Source of the DNA: Alphaproteobacteria bacterium
GTDB taxonomy: Bacteria; Pseudomonadota; Alphaproteobacteria; Rhizobiales; Beijerinckiaceae
Reading direction: 5' to 3'
Assembly (NCBI GenBank): GCA_021325385.1
Contig: JAJPHH010000200.1
Location: 1-64,000 of the forward strand
Length of the DNA stretch: 64,000 nucleotides
Shown here: positions 47,773 to 56,498 of the stretch, piece after piece
How positions within the stretch are numbered: position 1 is the stretch's first letter
Layout of the letters: every line of letters starts with the position of its first letter
Program-made: the position numbers and the translations under genes
Notes under the pieces: model-generated
Databases searched by the model: none
What the model was told of the DNA's origin: nothing
The model's input: the letters and a program-made list of their open reading frames with translations, nothing else

Positions 47773-48195
47773 TTAGCTCGCCTTCGCCGGGCGTTTTTCG
47801 CCGGGGCGGTCCGCGCCCCACATTTTCTCGAGGTTGTAGAATTTACGAACCTCCGGACGGAAAATATGGACGATCGCGTCATTGGCGTCGAGCAGCACCC
47901 AGTCGCCGTGCGGCAGGCCTTCGATGCGCGGCGCGGCGAGGCCGCCGGCTTTGAAAGCCTTGAGCAGCCTATCGGCGATTGCGCCCACATGGACGTTGGA
48001 GCGTCCGGTCGCGATGACCATCAGATCGGCGAGGGTGGTTTTGCCGCGCAGATCGATCGAAACGATGTCTTCCGCCTTGGCGTCTTCGAGACTGGTCGTG
48101 ATCGTCTGAGCGAGAGAACCCACTTCAGGTTCGACGGAACGGGAAGTCGGGGGCAGCGGCTCGGCGGCCGCTTCACGGGGCAACGATAAAGTCAG
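47773..48195 (-). CDS. rsfS: Ribosomal silencing factor RsfS
   Basis: Protein of about 140 residues. It binds uL14 and blocks subunit joining when nutrients are short. The core is TSLEDAKAEDIVSIDLRGKTTLADLMVIATGRSNVHVGAIAD and GLPHGDWVLLDANDAIVHIFRPEVRKFYNLEKMW, complete. No ATG starts it. AGGAGGG (48204-48210) is 8-9 bases before an in-frame CTG (48195), the start used here. A TTG at 48273 directly after nadD, without a strong ribosome site, is the alternative and would add 26 residues. It sits between nadD and rlmH. Confidence 0.9.
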   Translation of the reverse strand: MTLSLPREAAAEPLPPTSRSVEPEVGSLAQTITTSLEDAKAEDIVSIDLRGKTTLADLMVIATGRSNVHVGAIADRLLKAFKAGGLAAPRIEGLPHGDWVLLDANDAIVHIFRPEVRKFYNLEKMWGADRPGEKRPAKAS

Positions 48196-48279
48196 TGTTT
48201 TGGCCCTCCTTTGGACCGCCCCAAGCGGCGGGCGGCCTGCATGAAAGATGAGCGGTCGCCGGGCGCTTTTCAACCGCCT

Positions 48280-48879
48280 TCAGAGCGGCTTCGTCGCCCG
48301 AATCGCGCTCGATGAGAGCATAGACTGCGGACCATGCAAAAAAATGAACGCTGGCGGGCGGCTTTTGGCGAAACCGGCCGAGAGCGATTCCGGGATGCGG
48401 AATTCCGCCAAATAGGCGGCGGCAGGCGCGGCCAGGGCGGTCAGAGTCGCGCCGGGCCGCGCAACCACCGCGATCGGCGCCGTCTCGGCGAGGCGGCGCC
48501 AGCGCCGCCAGAGATGAAATTGGCGCAAATTGTCCGCCCCCATCAGCCAGACGAAATGCACGCCGGGCGCGCGCCGGCGCAGAAACGCGATCGTGTCTGC
48601 AGTATAGCGCGCGCCGATCTCAGCTTCGAAACCGGTAACGGCGATGCGCGGATCGCGGGCGAGCGCGCGCGCCTCGGCGAGGCGCTGCTCGAGCCTCGGC
48701 AATCCCTCGTTGTCCTTGAGCGGATTGCCGGGCGTGACCACCCACCAGACCCGGTCGAGCCGCAGGCGTTTCAGGGCGTAGAGCGATATAAGCAGGTGAC
48801 CCTCATGCGGCGGATTGAACGAGCCGCCGAGAAGGCCGATTCGTTGACCTGGGCTGAAGCGAGGCAGGCGCGCGATCAT
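48280..48879 (-). CDS. nadD: Nicotinate-nucleotide adenylyltransferase
   Basis: Enzyme of 199 residues making nicotinate adenine dinucleotide from nicotinate mononucleotide and ATP, the last shared step to NAD. It has the nucleotidyltransferase signature GLLGGSFNPPHEGHL near residue 15 and the ISSSAIR-like SMLSSSAIRATKPL at the C-terminus. It heads the operon with rsfS, rlmH, envC and ctpA, a common alphaproteobacterial order. In many relatives proA lies upstream; here an esterase gene diverges instead. Confidence 0.95.
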   Translation of the reverse strand: MIARLPRFSPGQRIGLLGGSFNPPHEGHLLISLYALKRLRLDRVWWVVTPGNPLKDNEGLPRLEQRLAEARALARDPRIAVTGFEAEIGARYTADTIAFLRRRAPGVHFVWLMGADNLRQFHLWRRWRRLAETAPIAVVARPGATLTALAAPAAAYLAEFRIPESLSAGFAKSRPPAFIFLHGPQSMLSSSAIRATKPL

Positions 48880-49210
48880 CGATTCGTTCTTTAGCCGCTC
48901 GTCGAGAGGCGATCGGCGCGGACGTGTTGGCGCGCCGGCTCGAGGCAGGAGCGCCGCAGGCGCTTCGAACCGACGCTATAGGCTGGACATTGCGGACTGG
49001 AGTTTCGATCGCTCGTCATCGGATCGGTCACGCGAAAGCCGGGACGAATAGCGCATTTTGCGAATGGGCGCAGGCCGCTGGCGTGAGCCGAGGCGAGCAT
49101 TCCGGGGGGTTCGCGGATTTTTCCGCTGTGATGCCGGGCGAATCCGCCGCAGAACCGCCCAGATGGCGCCGCTATAAGCAGCCGATTTCAGCGGGGCGCA
49201 GCGACGCGCT
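48880..49210. other. Divergent intergenic region
   Basis: These 331 bases separate nadD (minus) and the esterase (plus). They hold no gene, RNA or repeat I can support. Promoters for both directions must be here. Confidence 0.5.
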
Positions 49211-50170
49211 TTGATTTCTAGCGCAAAAAGTCTGATCGAATCCGGCGGCGGGCTGGAATCGCGACGGCGACGAGCGGGGGCGGAACTGCCGAGTTTGCAA
49301 TCGAGGTTGGTCGCGGGCGCGCTTCGCGCCCTCGATTTCAAGGCGCCGCTCAGCGAGCCGGAGGGGCTCCGCGCCTACGCCGCCAAAGCGGCGCCCTCCG
49401 AACGGGACCTTCGCGGCGTCCGAAGGCGCGTCGTCATATCCGGCGGCGGCCCAAAGACCAAGGAAATCGTCACGCTTACACCGCGTCGCGCGCACGGCGC
49501 CCATGTTCTTTACTTGCATGGCGGCGGCTTCGTCCTCCCGCCGCGCAGTCAGCACTGGCGGTTCCTGGCGCGGCTCGCCGTCGAGGCGGGCGCGACGATC
49601 GACGCGCCGCTTTATCCGCTGGCGCCGGCGCATGGCTACGAGGACGTGATCGAATTCCTGGCCCCGATCTATCGCGATCTATCCCTGACGCGTTCAGGCC
49701 GGGTCGTTCTGATGGGCGATTCTGCTGGGGCCAATATCGCGCTCTCGCTTTTGAGCCACGCCCGGGCGGCCGGTCTGGGGATGCCGTCGAAACTCGTTTT
49801 GATTTCTCCGCCGGTCGACCTGTCGTTCGACAATCCGATGATGAGGGCGCTTGAGCCGCGCGACCCGCTTTTGACGATCGCCGGCGCCCGCGCCGGCGCG
49901 ACCTGGTACGCCAAAGGCATCCCGCTCCGGGACGCGCGAATCAGTCCCCTGTTCGGCTCGCTGGGCCATCTGCCGGAAACGCAATTGTTCATCGGCGCCG
50001 ACGATATCCTGCTGCCGGATGTCCGGCTGTTCTACGCGCGCGCGCTCGCCGAGGGCGTCCATGTCGAGTACCACGAAGCGGCCAACATGATGCATTGTTG
50101 GCCCTTGGTGAATTTCGTGCCAGAGGCGAAGGCGGCGCGGCGCAAGATGGTTCAGTTCATCAACGGATAA
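49211..50170 (+). CDS. Alpha/beta hydrolase, hormone-sensitive-lipase-type esterase
   Basis: Esterase of about 319 residues in the HSL family. The oxyanion-hole motif is LHGGGF (residues near 101-106), the nucleophile Ser is in GDSAG near residue 172, the Asp is in GADDILLPD and the His in MMHCW. All triad residues are in place. The start is TTG 49211 without a clear ribosome site, so the true N-terminus could be further in. Probable carboxylester or short acyl ester hydrolase, substrate unknown. A hairpin follows the stop codon directly. Confidence 0.86.
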   Translation: MISSAKSLIESGGGLESRRRRAGAELPSLQSRLVAGALRALDFKAPLSEPEGLRAYAAKAAPSERDLRGVRRRVVISGGGPKTKEIVTLTPRRAHGAHVLYLHGGGFVLPPRSQHWRFLARLAVEAGATIDAPLYPLAPAHGYEDVIEFLAPIYRDLSLTRSGRVVLMGDSAGANIALSLLSHARAAGLGMPSKLVLISPPVDLSFDNPMMRALEPRDPLLTIAGARAGATWYAKGIPLRDARISPLFGSLGHLPETQLFIGADDILLPDVRLFYARALAEGVHVEYHEAANMMHCWPLVNFVPEAKAARRKMVQFING

Positions 50171-50200
50171 GGCCGCTCCGCAACGGTGTCTGCGGCCTTT
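50171..50200 (+). terminator. Candidate terminator after the esterase gene
   Basis: GGCCGC (50171-50176) and GCGGCC (50192-50197) form a 6-bp stem with a 15-base loop, followed by only three T. It begins directly after the esterase stop codon and lies 11 bases from the end of the convergent glucosidase gene. Confidence 0.5.
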
Positions 50201-50210
50201 AAGCGGACCG

Positions 50211-51812
50211 TCAGGATGGCGCAATGACGACGCCCTCGCCGCCTCGAAGCGCCAGCAAGCCCTCCTTGATTCTGTCCGCCAGTCCGGCGTTCCGATCGCC
50301 CGCGGTCGAGACGAGGAGCTTGCCGCCGATCAAGTCCTTCTCGACCACGATGGCGTTTTCCGCCGCGGAAAAATTTAGAAAGACCTGCAGGCGCTCTTTA
50401 CTGTCGAACCGCTCATAGGCGAGCAGATCCGGAAACTCGCCCAACAGCCTGAATCCGCCTAAACTGAGCGCGCTCCGTTGCCGCCGCAATCGGATGAGAT
50501 CGCGGTAGAGGCGAAGCAGCGAGTTGGCGTCCGCCTTCATTCTCGCCACATTGCACTCGCGATAGGTCGCCGCCAGCGGCAGCCAGGGCCGGCCGCGCGT
50601 GAAGCCGGCGCCCGGACCATCGTCCCACTGCATTGGCGCGCGTTCCGGATCGCGGCCGAGACCGAGGCCTGGCTCGCGCAATTCCCACGGATCCTGGGCG
50701 GCTTCCGGCGGGATCGCGACATCGGTCATGCCGATCTCGTCGCCGTAGTAGATCGTGGGCGTGCCGCGAAGCGTCAGCAGCAGCATTGCGGCGACGCGCG
50801 CTTGTTCAAGCCCGATCCGGCTCGCCAGGCGATGCTGATCGTGATTGCCGAGAACCCAATTCGGCCAGCCTCCCTCGGGCAAGGCCGCCTCATAGTCGCG
50901 AATCATCGTGGTCAACGTCCGCGCGCTCCAGCTCGCGAAGATGAGCTGGAAGTTGAACGGCAAATGGGCGCCGGACGAATCCTTGCCGTAATAGGCCATG
51001 AGCCGTTCGAGAGGCAGGTAGATTTCGCCGATCAAGACGCGCTCGGGATATCGATCGAGCACGCCCCGCATCTCCTCGACGACGTCATGGACTTCCGGCT
51101 GATCGGCAGAATAAAGCTGAAGGAAACGTTCGATCTCCGGACGCCCCTCCTGATAGGCGGGGTTCGGCGGGTTATCCCTGAACTGAGCGTCCTTGATCAG
51201 GTGCCACATGACGTCAACGCGAAAACCGTCGACGCCGCGATCGAGCCAGAAGCGAAGGGCGGCGTACATCGCTTCGCGAACGTCGCGATTGCGCCAGTTC
51301 AGATCCGGCTGCTGCTCGAGGAATGCGTGATAGTAATATTGCTGGGTCGGTGCGTCGAATGTCCAAGCGCTGCCGCCGAAATTCGAAACCCAATTGTTGG
51401 GCGGCGATCCGTCCGGCCTTGGATCGCGCCAGATGTACCAGTCTCGTTTGCCAGCGGAGCGGGAGCTTCGGCTCTCGACGAACCAAGGATGCTGATCGGA
51501 AGTATGGTTCGGAACGAAATCGAGGATGACTTTCAAGCCGAGCCCATGCGCCTCTTCGATCAAAGCGTCGAATTGCGGCAGCGTTCCAAAGATCGGCGCG
51601 ACGCCGCAATAATCGGCGACGTCGTAGCCGAAATCCGCCATCGGCGAGGGATAGATAGGCGATATCCAGATCGCGTCGACGCCTAGCCAATGAAGGTAGT
51701 CGAGCCGGCACCGAATTCCATCGAGGTCTCCGACGCCGTCGTCGTTCGAATCCTGAAACGAACGCGGATAAATCTGGTAAATGACCCCGCGTCTCCACCA
51801 GAGATCGAACAT
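50211..51812 (-). CDS. Alpha-glucosidase/alpha-amylase family protein (GH13)
   Basis: Glycoside hydrolase of 533 residues with the GH13 barrel. Region I is DFVPNHTSDQHPWF, region II GFRVDVMWH with the nucleophile Asp, region III IGEIYLP with the acid/base Glu, region IV LGNHDQHRL with the third Asp. The N-terminus (WWRRGVIYQIYPRSFQDSNDDGVGDLDGI) is like oligo-1,6-glucosidases and alpha-glucosidases. No signal peptide is present, so it acts in the cytosol on maltooligosaccharides, isomaltose or sucrose. It lies 37 bases after the TreS-like gene on the same strand. Confidence 0.92.
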   Translation of the reverse strand: MFDLWWRRGVIYQIYPRSFQDSNDDGVGDLDGIRCRLDYLHWLGVDAIWISPIYPSPMADFGYDVADYCGVAPIFGTLPQFDALIEEAHGLGLKVILDFVPNHTSDQHPWFVESRSSRSAGKRDWYIWRDPRPDGSPPNNWVSNFGGSAWTFDAPTQQYYYHAFLEQQPDLNWRNRDVREAMYAALRFWLDRGVDGFRVDVMWHLIKDAQFRDNPPNPAYQEGRPEIERFLQLYSADQPEVHDVVEEMRGVLDRYPERVLIGEIYLPLERLMAYYGKDSSGAHLPFNFQLIFASWSARTLTTMIRDYEAALPEGGWPNWVLGNHDQHRLASRIGLEQARVAAMLLLTLRGTPTIYYGDEIGMTDVAIPPEAAQDPWELREPGLGLGRDPERAPMQWDDGPGAGFTRGRPWLPLAATYRECNVARMKADANSLLRLYRDLIRLRRQRSALSLGGFRLLGEFPDLLAYERFDSKERLQVFLNFSAAENAIVVEKDLIGGKLLVSTAGDRNAGLADRIKEGLLALRGGEGVVIAPS

Positions 51813-51849
51813 GATTGGCGCTCCGAAGCCTCCGAGGACGAGACGCGTT

Positions 51850-53592
51850 TCAGGCCGCGGTTCGCCGCGTCAGATAATCCAACCCGCCGGCGCGGAACCA
51901 ACGGTAGCCATAGGGTTCGAGCAGGATGTCGTGGCTGCCCCCTGCGCCAGCCTCGCTATGGTCGTCGCTGAGAACATTGACGAGCTGGCGGCCGAGTTCT
52001 GGACCGAGACCGACTTTGAACCGCAGCTCCAAAGGCTGATCGGAAAGATTATGCATGACGACCACGGAGTTGTTCCGCCAATCGTAACGGAGAGCCAAAA
52101 CCGATTTCGGCTTGATATTCAGAATGTGAAAAGCGCCGAAGCCGATTTCAGGCGTCTCCTTTCGCATCCGGATCATCCGCTCCGTCCAGTTGAGGAAGGA
52201 GTTGGGATCGCGTCTCTGCTGGGCGACGTTGACATGGCCGAACGACCACGGCCCGTCCGAAATGACCGGCCTGATGACCTTGTCGGCTTTCGAGAAGCCG
52301 CCATGGCGCTCCGCCGACCATTGCATCGGCGTGCGCGCGCAATAGCGCTCGGGCAAAGAAAGATCGTCGCCCATGCCGATTTCATCGCCATATCGGAGCA
52401 CCGGCGTTCCCGGCAGCGACAGCAACAAGCTATAGGCGAGCTCGAGCCGGCGGCGGTCGCCGCCCAACATAGTCGCCAATCGCCGGCGTATGCCGCGACC
52501 GTAGAGCTGCATCGACCTGTCAGGGCCGAAAGCCGCAAAGACTCGCCGGCGCTGAGTCTCGGTGAGGCGGCCAAGATCGAGTTCGTCATGATTTCTCAGA
52601 AAGTGCGCCCATTGCCCGCTCGCAGGTCGAGGCTCCGTCATCTTCAGCGCCTTAACAAGCGGCCTCGCATCAGCGCTGGCCAGCGCATAGAACAAGTGCT
52701 GGTTCACATGAAAGTTGAACATCATCTGAAGACGGTCGCCTTCATCGCCGAAATAAGAGAGGTCGAGCTTTGGCGCGACGTTCGCCTCCGCGAGAATTAT
52801 GCTGTCCCCTTTTCGCCATTGCAGGAATTCGCGAAAAGTCCTCAGCATCTCGTAATGTTCGCGGGTCGCGACGATCTTGACGCCTTTTGAGGCAATGACG
52901 AAGGGAACGGCGTCCATGCGAAACCCGCTGACGCCCAATTGAATCCAGAAGCCCATGATTTTGAGAATTTCGGCCTGGACGGCCGGGTTCGCGGTGTTCA
53001 GGTCCGGCTGAAAATCGTAAAAGCGGTGGAAGTAATAAGCGCGCGCGACGTCGTCATAGGTCCAAGTCGATTTCTGCACCCCCGGAAAGACGACGCCTTT
53101 TTCCGCGTCCGGCGGTCGTTTCTTCGACCATATGTACCAATCGCGATAAATCGAAGCAGGGTCGGAGCGGGCGGATGAGAACCAAGGATGTTCATTCGAA
53201 GTGTGATTAACGACAAGATCGATAATCACCCGGATGCCACGCATCGCCGCCGCGTGGGTGAACTCGACGAAATCGCCGAGCGTTCCGTAGCGCGGGTCGA
53301 CATTGTAATAGTCGGAGACGTCGTAACCGTCGTCCCTGCCCGGCGAAGTTTGAAAGGGCATCAGCCAAACCGCGGTCACCCCGAGGCCGGCGAGATAGTC
53401 CAATCTTTGCATGAGGCCTGTGAAATCGCCAAATCCGTCGCCGTTCGCGTCCATGAAGCTTTCCACCGCCAGGCAATAGATGACGGCGTTCTTGTACCAA
53501 AGGTCGCCTATCAAGAACTTCGTTCTCCCGGGGACGCGCACGATTTGAGCCGCAGCGCCATAGCGCGCGGCCAAGCGAAACCAAACGCTCAA
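51850..53592 (-). CDS. Trehalose synthase-like GH13 protein
   Basis: Protein of 580 residues, GH13. Catalytic regions are DLVVNHTSNEHPWF, GFRMDAVPFVI with the nucleophile Asp, ILAEANVAP with the Glu, and FLRNHDELDL with the third Asp. The FLRNHDEL block is typical of trehalose synthases (maltose-to-trehalose isomerases), as are SFMDANGDGFGDFTGL and the DDGYDVSDYYNVDPRYGTLGDF block. It lacks the C-terminal maltokinase domain found in some TreS. The TTG start 53592 is weakly supported; a start nearer LIGDLWYKN is possible. It is probably co-transcribed with the alpha-glucosidase. Confidence 0.85.
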   Translation of the reverse strand: MSVWFRLAARYGAAAQIVRVPGRTKFLIGDLWYKNAVIYCLAVESFMDANGDGFGDFTGLMQRLDYLAGLGVTAVWLMPFQTSPGRDDGYDVSDYYNVDPRYGTLGDFVEFTHAAAMRGIRVIIDLVVNHTSNEHPWFSSARSDPASIYRDWYIWSKKRPPDAEKGVVFPGVQKSTWTYDDVARAYYFHRFYDFQPDLNTANPAVQAEILKIMGFWIQLGVSGFRMDAVPFVIASKGVKIVATREHYEMLRTFREFLQWRKGDSIILAEANVAPKLDLSYFGDEGDRLQMMFNFHVNQHLFYALASADARPLVKALKMTEPRPASGQWAHFLRNHDELDLGRLTETQRRRVFAAFGPDRSMQLYGRGIRRRLATMLGGDRRRLELAYSLLLSLPGTPVLRYGDEIGMGDDLSLPERYCARTPMQWSAERHGGFSKADKVIRPVISDGPWSFGHVNVAQQRRDPNSFLNWTERMIRMRKETPEIGFGAFHILNIKPKSVLALRYDWRNNSVVVMHNLSDQPLELRFKVGLGPELGRQLVNVLSDDHSEAGAGGSHDILLEPYGYRWFRAGGLDYLTRRTAA

Positions 53593-53912
53593 GGTCGATC
53601 GTGCGGGACTTTGCGACGGATCACCCCGCGCCTATCGGCCGTTCAGGACGGCCTCAGGGAGTCGCGGCCTCACCTAGAGCATGAAGTCGACCGCGCACCG
53701 CTCCCGCAATGCGTCGACGCTTGAAAGGCCGGAAACGCTCGAATGGGTACAAAGTTCCTCCGTCTATGGCGCCGGCGCGGAGCCCCCCCGCAGCCGGAGC
53801 GTGAAAGGATTCCCGTCAGCGTTGCGAAAAGAGTTCGGCGGCGGCAGGCGCCATGGAACATAAGGCCTTCAGGCGATTTAATTTTCGGGTTCGGACCAAG
53901 GCCGCGGCGTTC
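53593..53912. other. Divergent intergenic region
   Basis: These 320 bases lie between the TreS-like gene (minus) and the glycosyltransferase (plus). An ATG at 53853 opens the glycosyltransferase frame 20 codons early, but with atypical basic residues. No operator or RNA is recognised. Confidence 0.5.
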
Positions 53913-55040
53913 ATGAAGATCGCGCAGATTTCCCCACTCGTCGAGAGTTGCCCGCCGACGCTCTACGGCGGCACGGAACGGATCGTCTCCTATCTGACCG
54001 AGGCGTTGGTCGCCGACGGGCATGAGGTGACGCTGTTTGCGACCGGCGACTCCGTCACCGACGCCGAACTGGTCGCGCCCCACGACGTGGCGCTCCGGTT
54101 GGACCCTGCGGTCAAGGATCAGCTTCCCCATCAATTGATGATGCTCGACGAAGTCAAGCGACGCGCCGAGGAGTTCGACATTCTCCATTTCCATACCGAG
54201 CTCACTCACTTTCCGGTCGTCCGAGAGATGTCGAGGCGATCGGTGACCACGCTGCATAATCGCCTCGATTTGCCCGATCTCAAGCCGTTCTATGAATTCT
54301 TTTCGGAGATGCCGCTGGTTTCGATTTCTTATAGTCAGCGCGCGCCTATGCCTGATCAGGTTAATTGGGCCGGCAACGTGTATCATGGCCTTCCCAAAGA
54401 CGTTCTTCCCTTCACGGCGAAGCCCAAGGAAAGATACCTCGCCTTTATCGGTCGCATAGCGCCGGAAAAGGGGCCGGATAAAGCCGTGGAGATCGCCACC
54501 CGATCGGGCATGCCGCTGAAAATAGCCGCCAAAATCGACGCCGCTGATCGATCCTATTGGGATGAGGCGATTCAGCCGCAAATCGCGGGGCGCAAGGACA
54601 TACAATTCGTCGGCGAAATCGGCGAAGCGGAAAAGGGCGAGTTTCTCGGCAACGCTTGCGGTTTGCTCTTCCCTATCGAGTGGCCCGAGCCGTTCGGATT
54701 GGTGATGATTGAAGCCATGGCCTGCGGAACTCCCGTCCTCGCCTTCGACGCGGGATCGGTGAGGGAGGTGATTGACGAGGGCCGCACAGGCTTCGTCGTA
54801 AACGGCGTTGAAGAGTCTCTCGCCGCCGTGAGGCGCCTCGACTCGCTTGATCGAAAGACAATCCGAGAGACGTTCGAGCGCAGGTTCACAGTTGAAAGGA
54901 TGATGCGGGACTACGTGGAGATTTATCAGAAACTCCTCGATCAGCGGCGCGCGACGAGCGCGTCAATTCCGATGTCGGCGACCGCCCGCAAAGGTAGCGC
55001 CGCAGAGCCCGCAGGGTTCCCGTCGAATTGGCGGGGATGA
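53913..55040 (+). CDS. Glycosyltransferase family 4 protein
   Basis: GT-B fold glycosyltransferase of 375 residues. The N-terminal domain begins MKIAQISPLVESCPPTLYGGTERIVSYLTEAL, with the glycine-rich donor loop, and FATGDSVTDAELVAPHDVALRLDP follows. The C-terminal domain has the retaining E-x7-E type motif in PIEWPEPFGLVMIEAMACGTPVLAFDAGSVREVI. No membrane segment is visible. It may build a glucan, trehalose-like or surface saccharide, in keeping with the neighbouring GH13 genes, but the acceptor is unknown. It is divergent from them. Confidence 0.88.
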   Translation: MKIAQISPLVESCPPTLYGGTERIVSYLTEALVADGHEVTLFATGDSVTDAELVAPHDVALRLDPAVKDQLPHQLMMLDEVKRRAEEFDILHFHTELTHFPVVREMSRRSVTTLHNRLDLPDLKPFYEFFSEMPLVSISYSQRAPMPDQVNWAGNVYHGLPKDVLPFTAKPKERYLAFIGRIAPEKGPDKAVEIATRSGMPLKIAAKIDAADRSYWDEAIQPQIAGRKDIQFVGEIGEAEKGEFLGNACGLLFPIEWPEPFGLVMIEAMACGTPVLAFDAGSVREVIDEGRTGFVVNGVEESLAAVRRLDSLDRKTIRETFERRFTVERMMRDYVEIYQKLLDQRRATSASIPMSATARKGSAAEPAGFPSNWRG

Positions 55041-55226
55041 GCGAAAGAGCGTATTGTGATCTTGATTATGCGCGGCTACGCCAGGAGCGCCCCACGAGAG
55101 GCGGTCGCGGCCACGCAGTCGCCAGTTCTTAGATGACGAGGCTTCGCGAGTGCGCCACGTGTGACGCAAGGCGTGCGCTCTCGCATGAGCTGAACGATTC
55201 TTGCAGAAATTTCCGCCGCCGCATCC

Positions 55227-56300
55227 TCACATGACTCCCTGCGCGGCCAGCAGCTCGGCCTGACGTTCGGCGGTCAGCGCGTCGATGATCTCGTCGAGCC
55301 CCTCGCCCTCCATCACCTTGTCCAGCGTGTATAGCGTCAGGTTGATCCGGTGGTCCGTCACCCGCCCCTGCGGGAAATTGTAGGTGCGGATGCGCTGCGA
55401 GCGGTCGCCGGAGCCGACTTGCGACTTGCGGTCGGCGGCGCGCGCCTCGTCGGCGCGTTGGCGCTCGGCGTCGAGGATGCGCGAACGCAAGAGCGCCATG
55501 GCCTTGGCCTTGTTGCGATGCTGCGAGCGCTCCTCCTGCATCACGACGACAATGCCAGTCGGAATATGCGTGAGGCGGATCGCCGATTCGGTCTTGTTGA
55601 CATGCTGGCCGCCGGCGCCGCCGGAGCGCATCGTATCGATCTTGAGGTCTGATTCGTTAAGGACGACATCGACATCTTCGGCTTCCGGCAGCACGGCGAC
55701 GGTCGCGGCCGAAGTATGGATGCGGCCTTGCGTCTCGGTCGCCGGCACGCGCTGGACGCGATGCGCGCCGCTCTCGAATTTGAGCCGGGCATAGGCGCCC
55801 CGGCCGGCGATCTCGGCGATAATCTCCTTATAGCCGCCGGCCGTCCCTTCGCTCATCGAGACGATTTCGACCTTCCAACGCTTGGACTCGGCGTATTTCT
55901 GGTACATCCGGAAGAGATCGCCGGCGAACAGGGCGGCCTCGTCGCCGCCCGTGCCGGCGCGCACTTCCAGAATGACATTTCGCTCGTCGGCGGCGTCCTT
56001 CGGCAATAGAGCCAGGCGCATCGCTTGGCGGGCCTCGTCAATCTCGCGCTGCGCCGCGGCGAGTTCGTCACGCGCCAGGCCGCGCATTTCGGCCTCCGTC
56101 GCCGGATCGTCGATCAGCGCCTGCAAGTCGGCGCGCTCTTTCTCCTTGGCGCGATAGGTCTTGATCGCGGCGACGACGGGATCAAGCTCGGCGAGTTCGC
56201 GCGCGAGCGCGGCATATTCGCCGCCGCCGCCTTCGGCGAGGCGAGCGCCGATTTCTTCATGGCGGCGGAGGATGAGGTCGAGATGGTCGGTGGCGGTCAT
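55227..56300 (-). CDS. prfA: Peptide chain release factor 1
   Basis: Release factor of 357 residues that reads UAA and UAG and triggers peptide release. The catalytic GGQ is in [15 protein letters not shown]; its Gln is methylated by PrmC. The N-terminal helical domain and domain 2 with the stop-reading part ([31 protein letters not shown]) are complete. The C-terminal tail is typical. prmC usually follows but is not downstream here. The gene is intact. Confidence 0.97.
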   Translation of the reverse strand: MTATDHLDLILRRHEEIGARLAEGGGGEYAALARELAELDPVVAAIKTYRAKEKERADLQALIDDPATEAEMRGLARDELAAAQREIDEARQAMRLALLPKDAADERNVILEVRAGTGGDEAALFAGDLFRMYQKYAESKRWKVEIVSMSEGTAGGYKEIIAEIAGRGAYARLKFESGAHRVQRVPATETQGRIHTSAATVAVLPEAEDVDVVLNESDLKIDTMRSGGAGGQHVNKTESAIRLTHIPTGIVVVMQEERSQHRNKAKAMALLRSRILDAERQRADEARAADRKSQVGSGDRSQRIRTYNFPQGRVTDHRINLTLYTLDKVMEGEGLDEIIDALTAERQAELLAAQGVM

Positions 56301-56498
56301 GTTGCTCGCATCGAGAAGGCTCGTCGTCAGGGCGCCGCAAAGGGCGCGCGTCGTGTTTTTTCGTCAGGTACGAGGTCGGCGGTTCTCGCGTCAATCCCGC
56401 GCGCCATCGCGGCGCCCAGCGTCATGCCATTGAAGGGCATGGCCCCTCGCGGCAATGCCGGTTTCCTCCAGCTCCTCGCAGTGGAGGTCCGGCGGAGC

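Noticed and set aside
48880-49210. A possible tRNA or small RNA in the gap upstream of the esterase
   Set aside because: No cloverleaf, T-arm or CCA signature could be found by eye.
53670-54605. A long minus-strand open frame opposite the glycosyltransferase
   Set aside because: It has no protein motifs, is rich in Arg/Gly/His typical of antisense frames in GC-rich DNA, and the plus-strand GT4 is clearly the gene.
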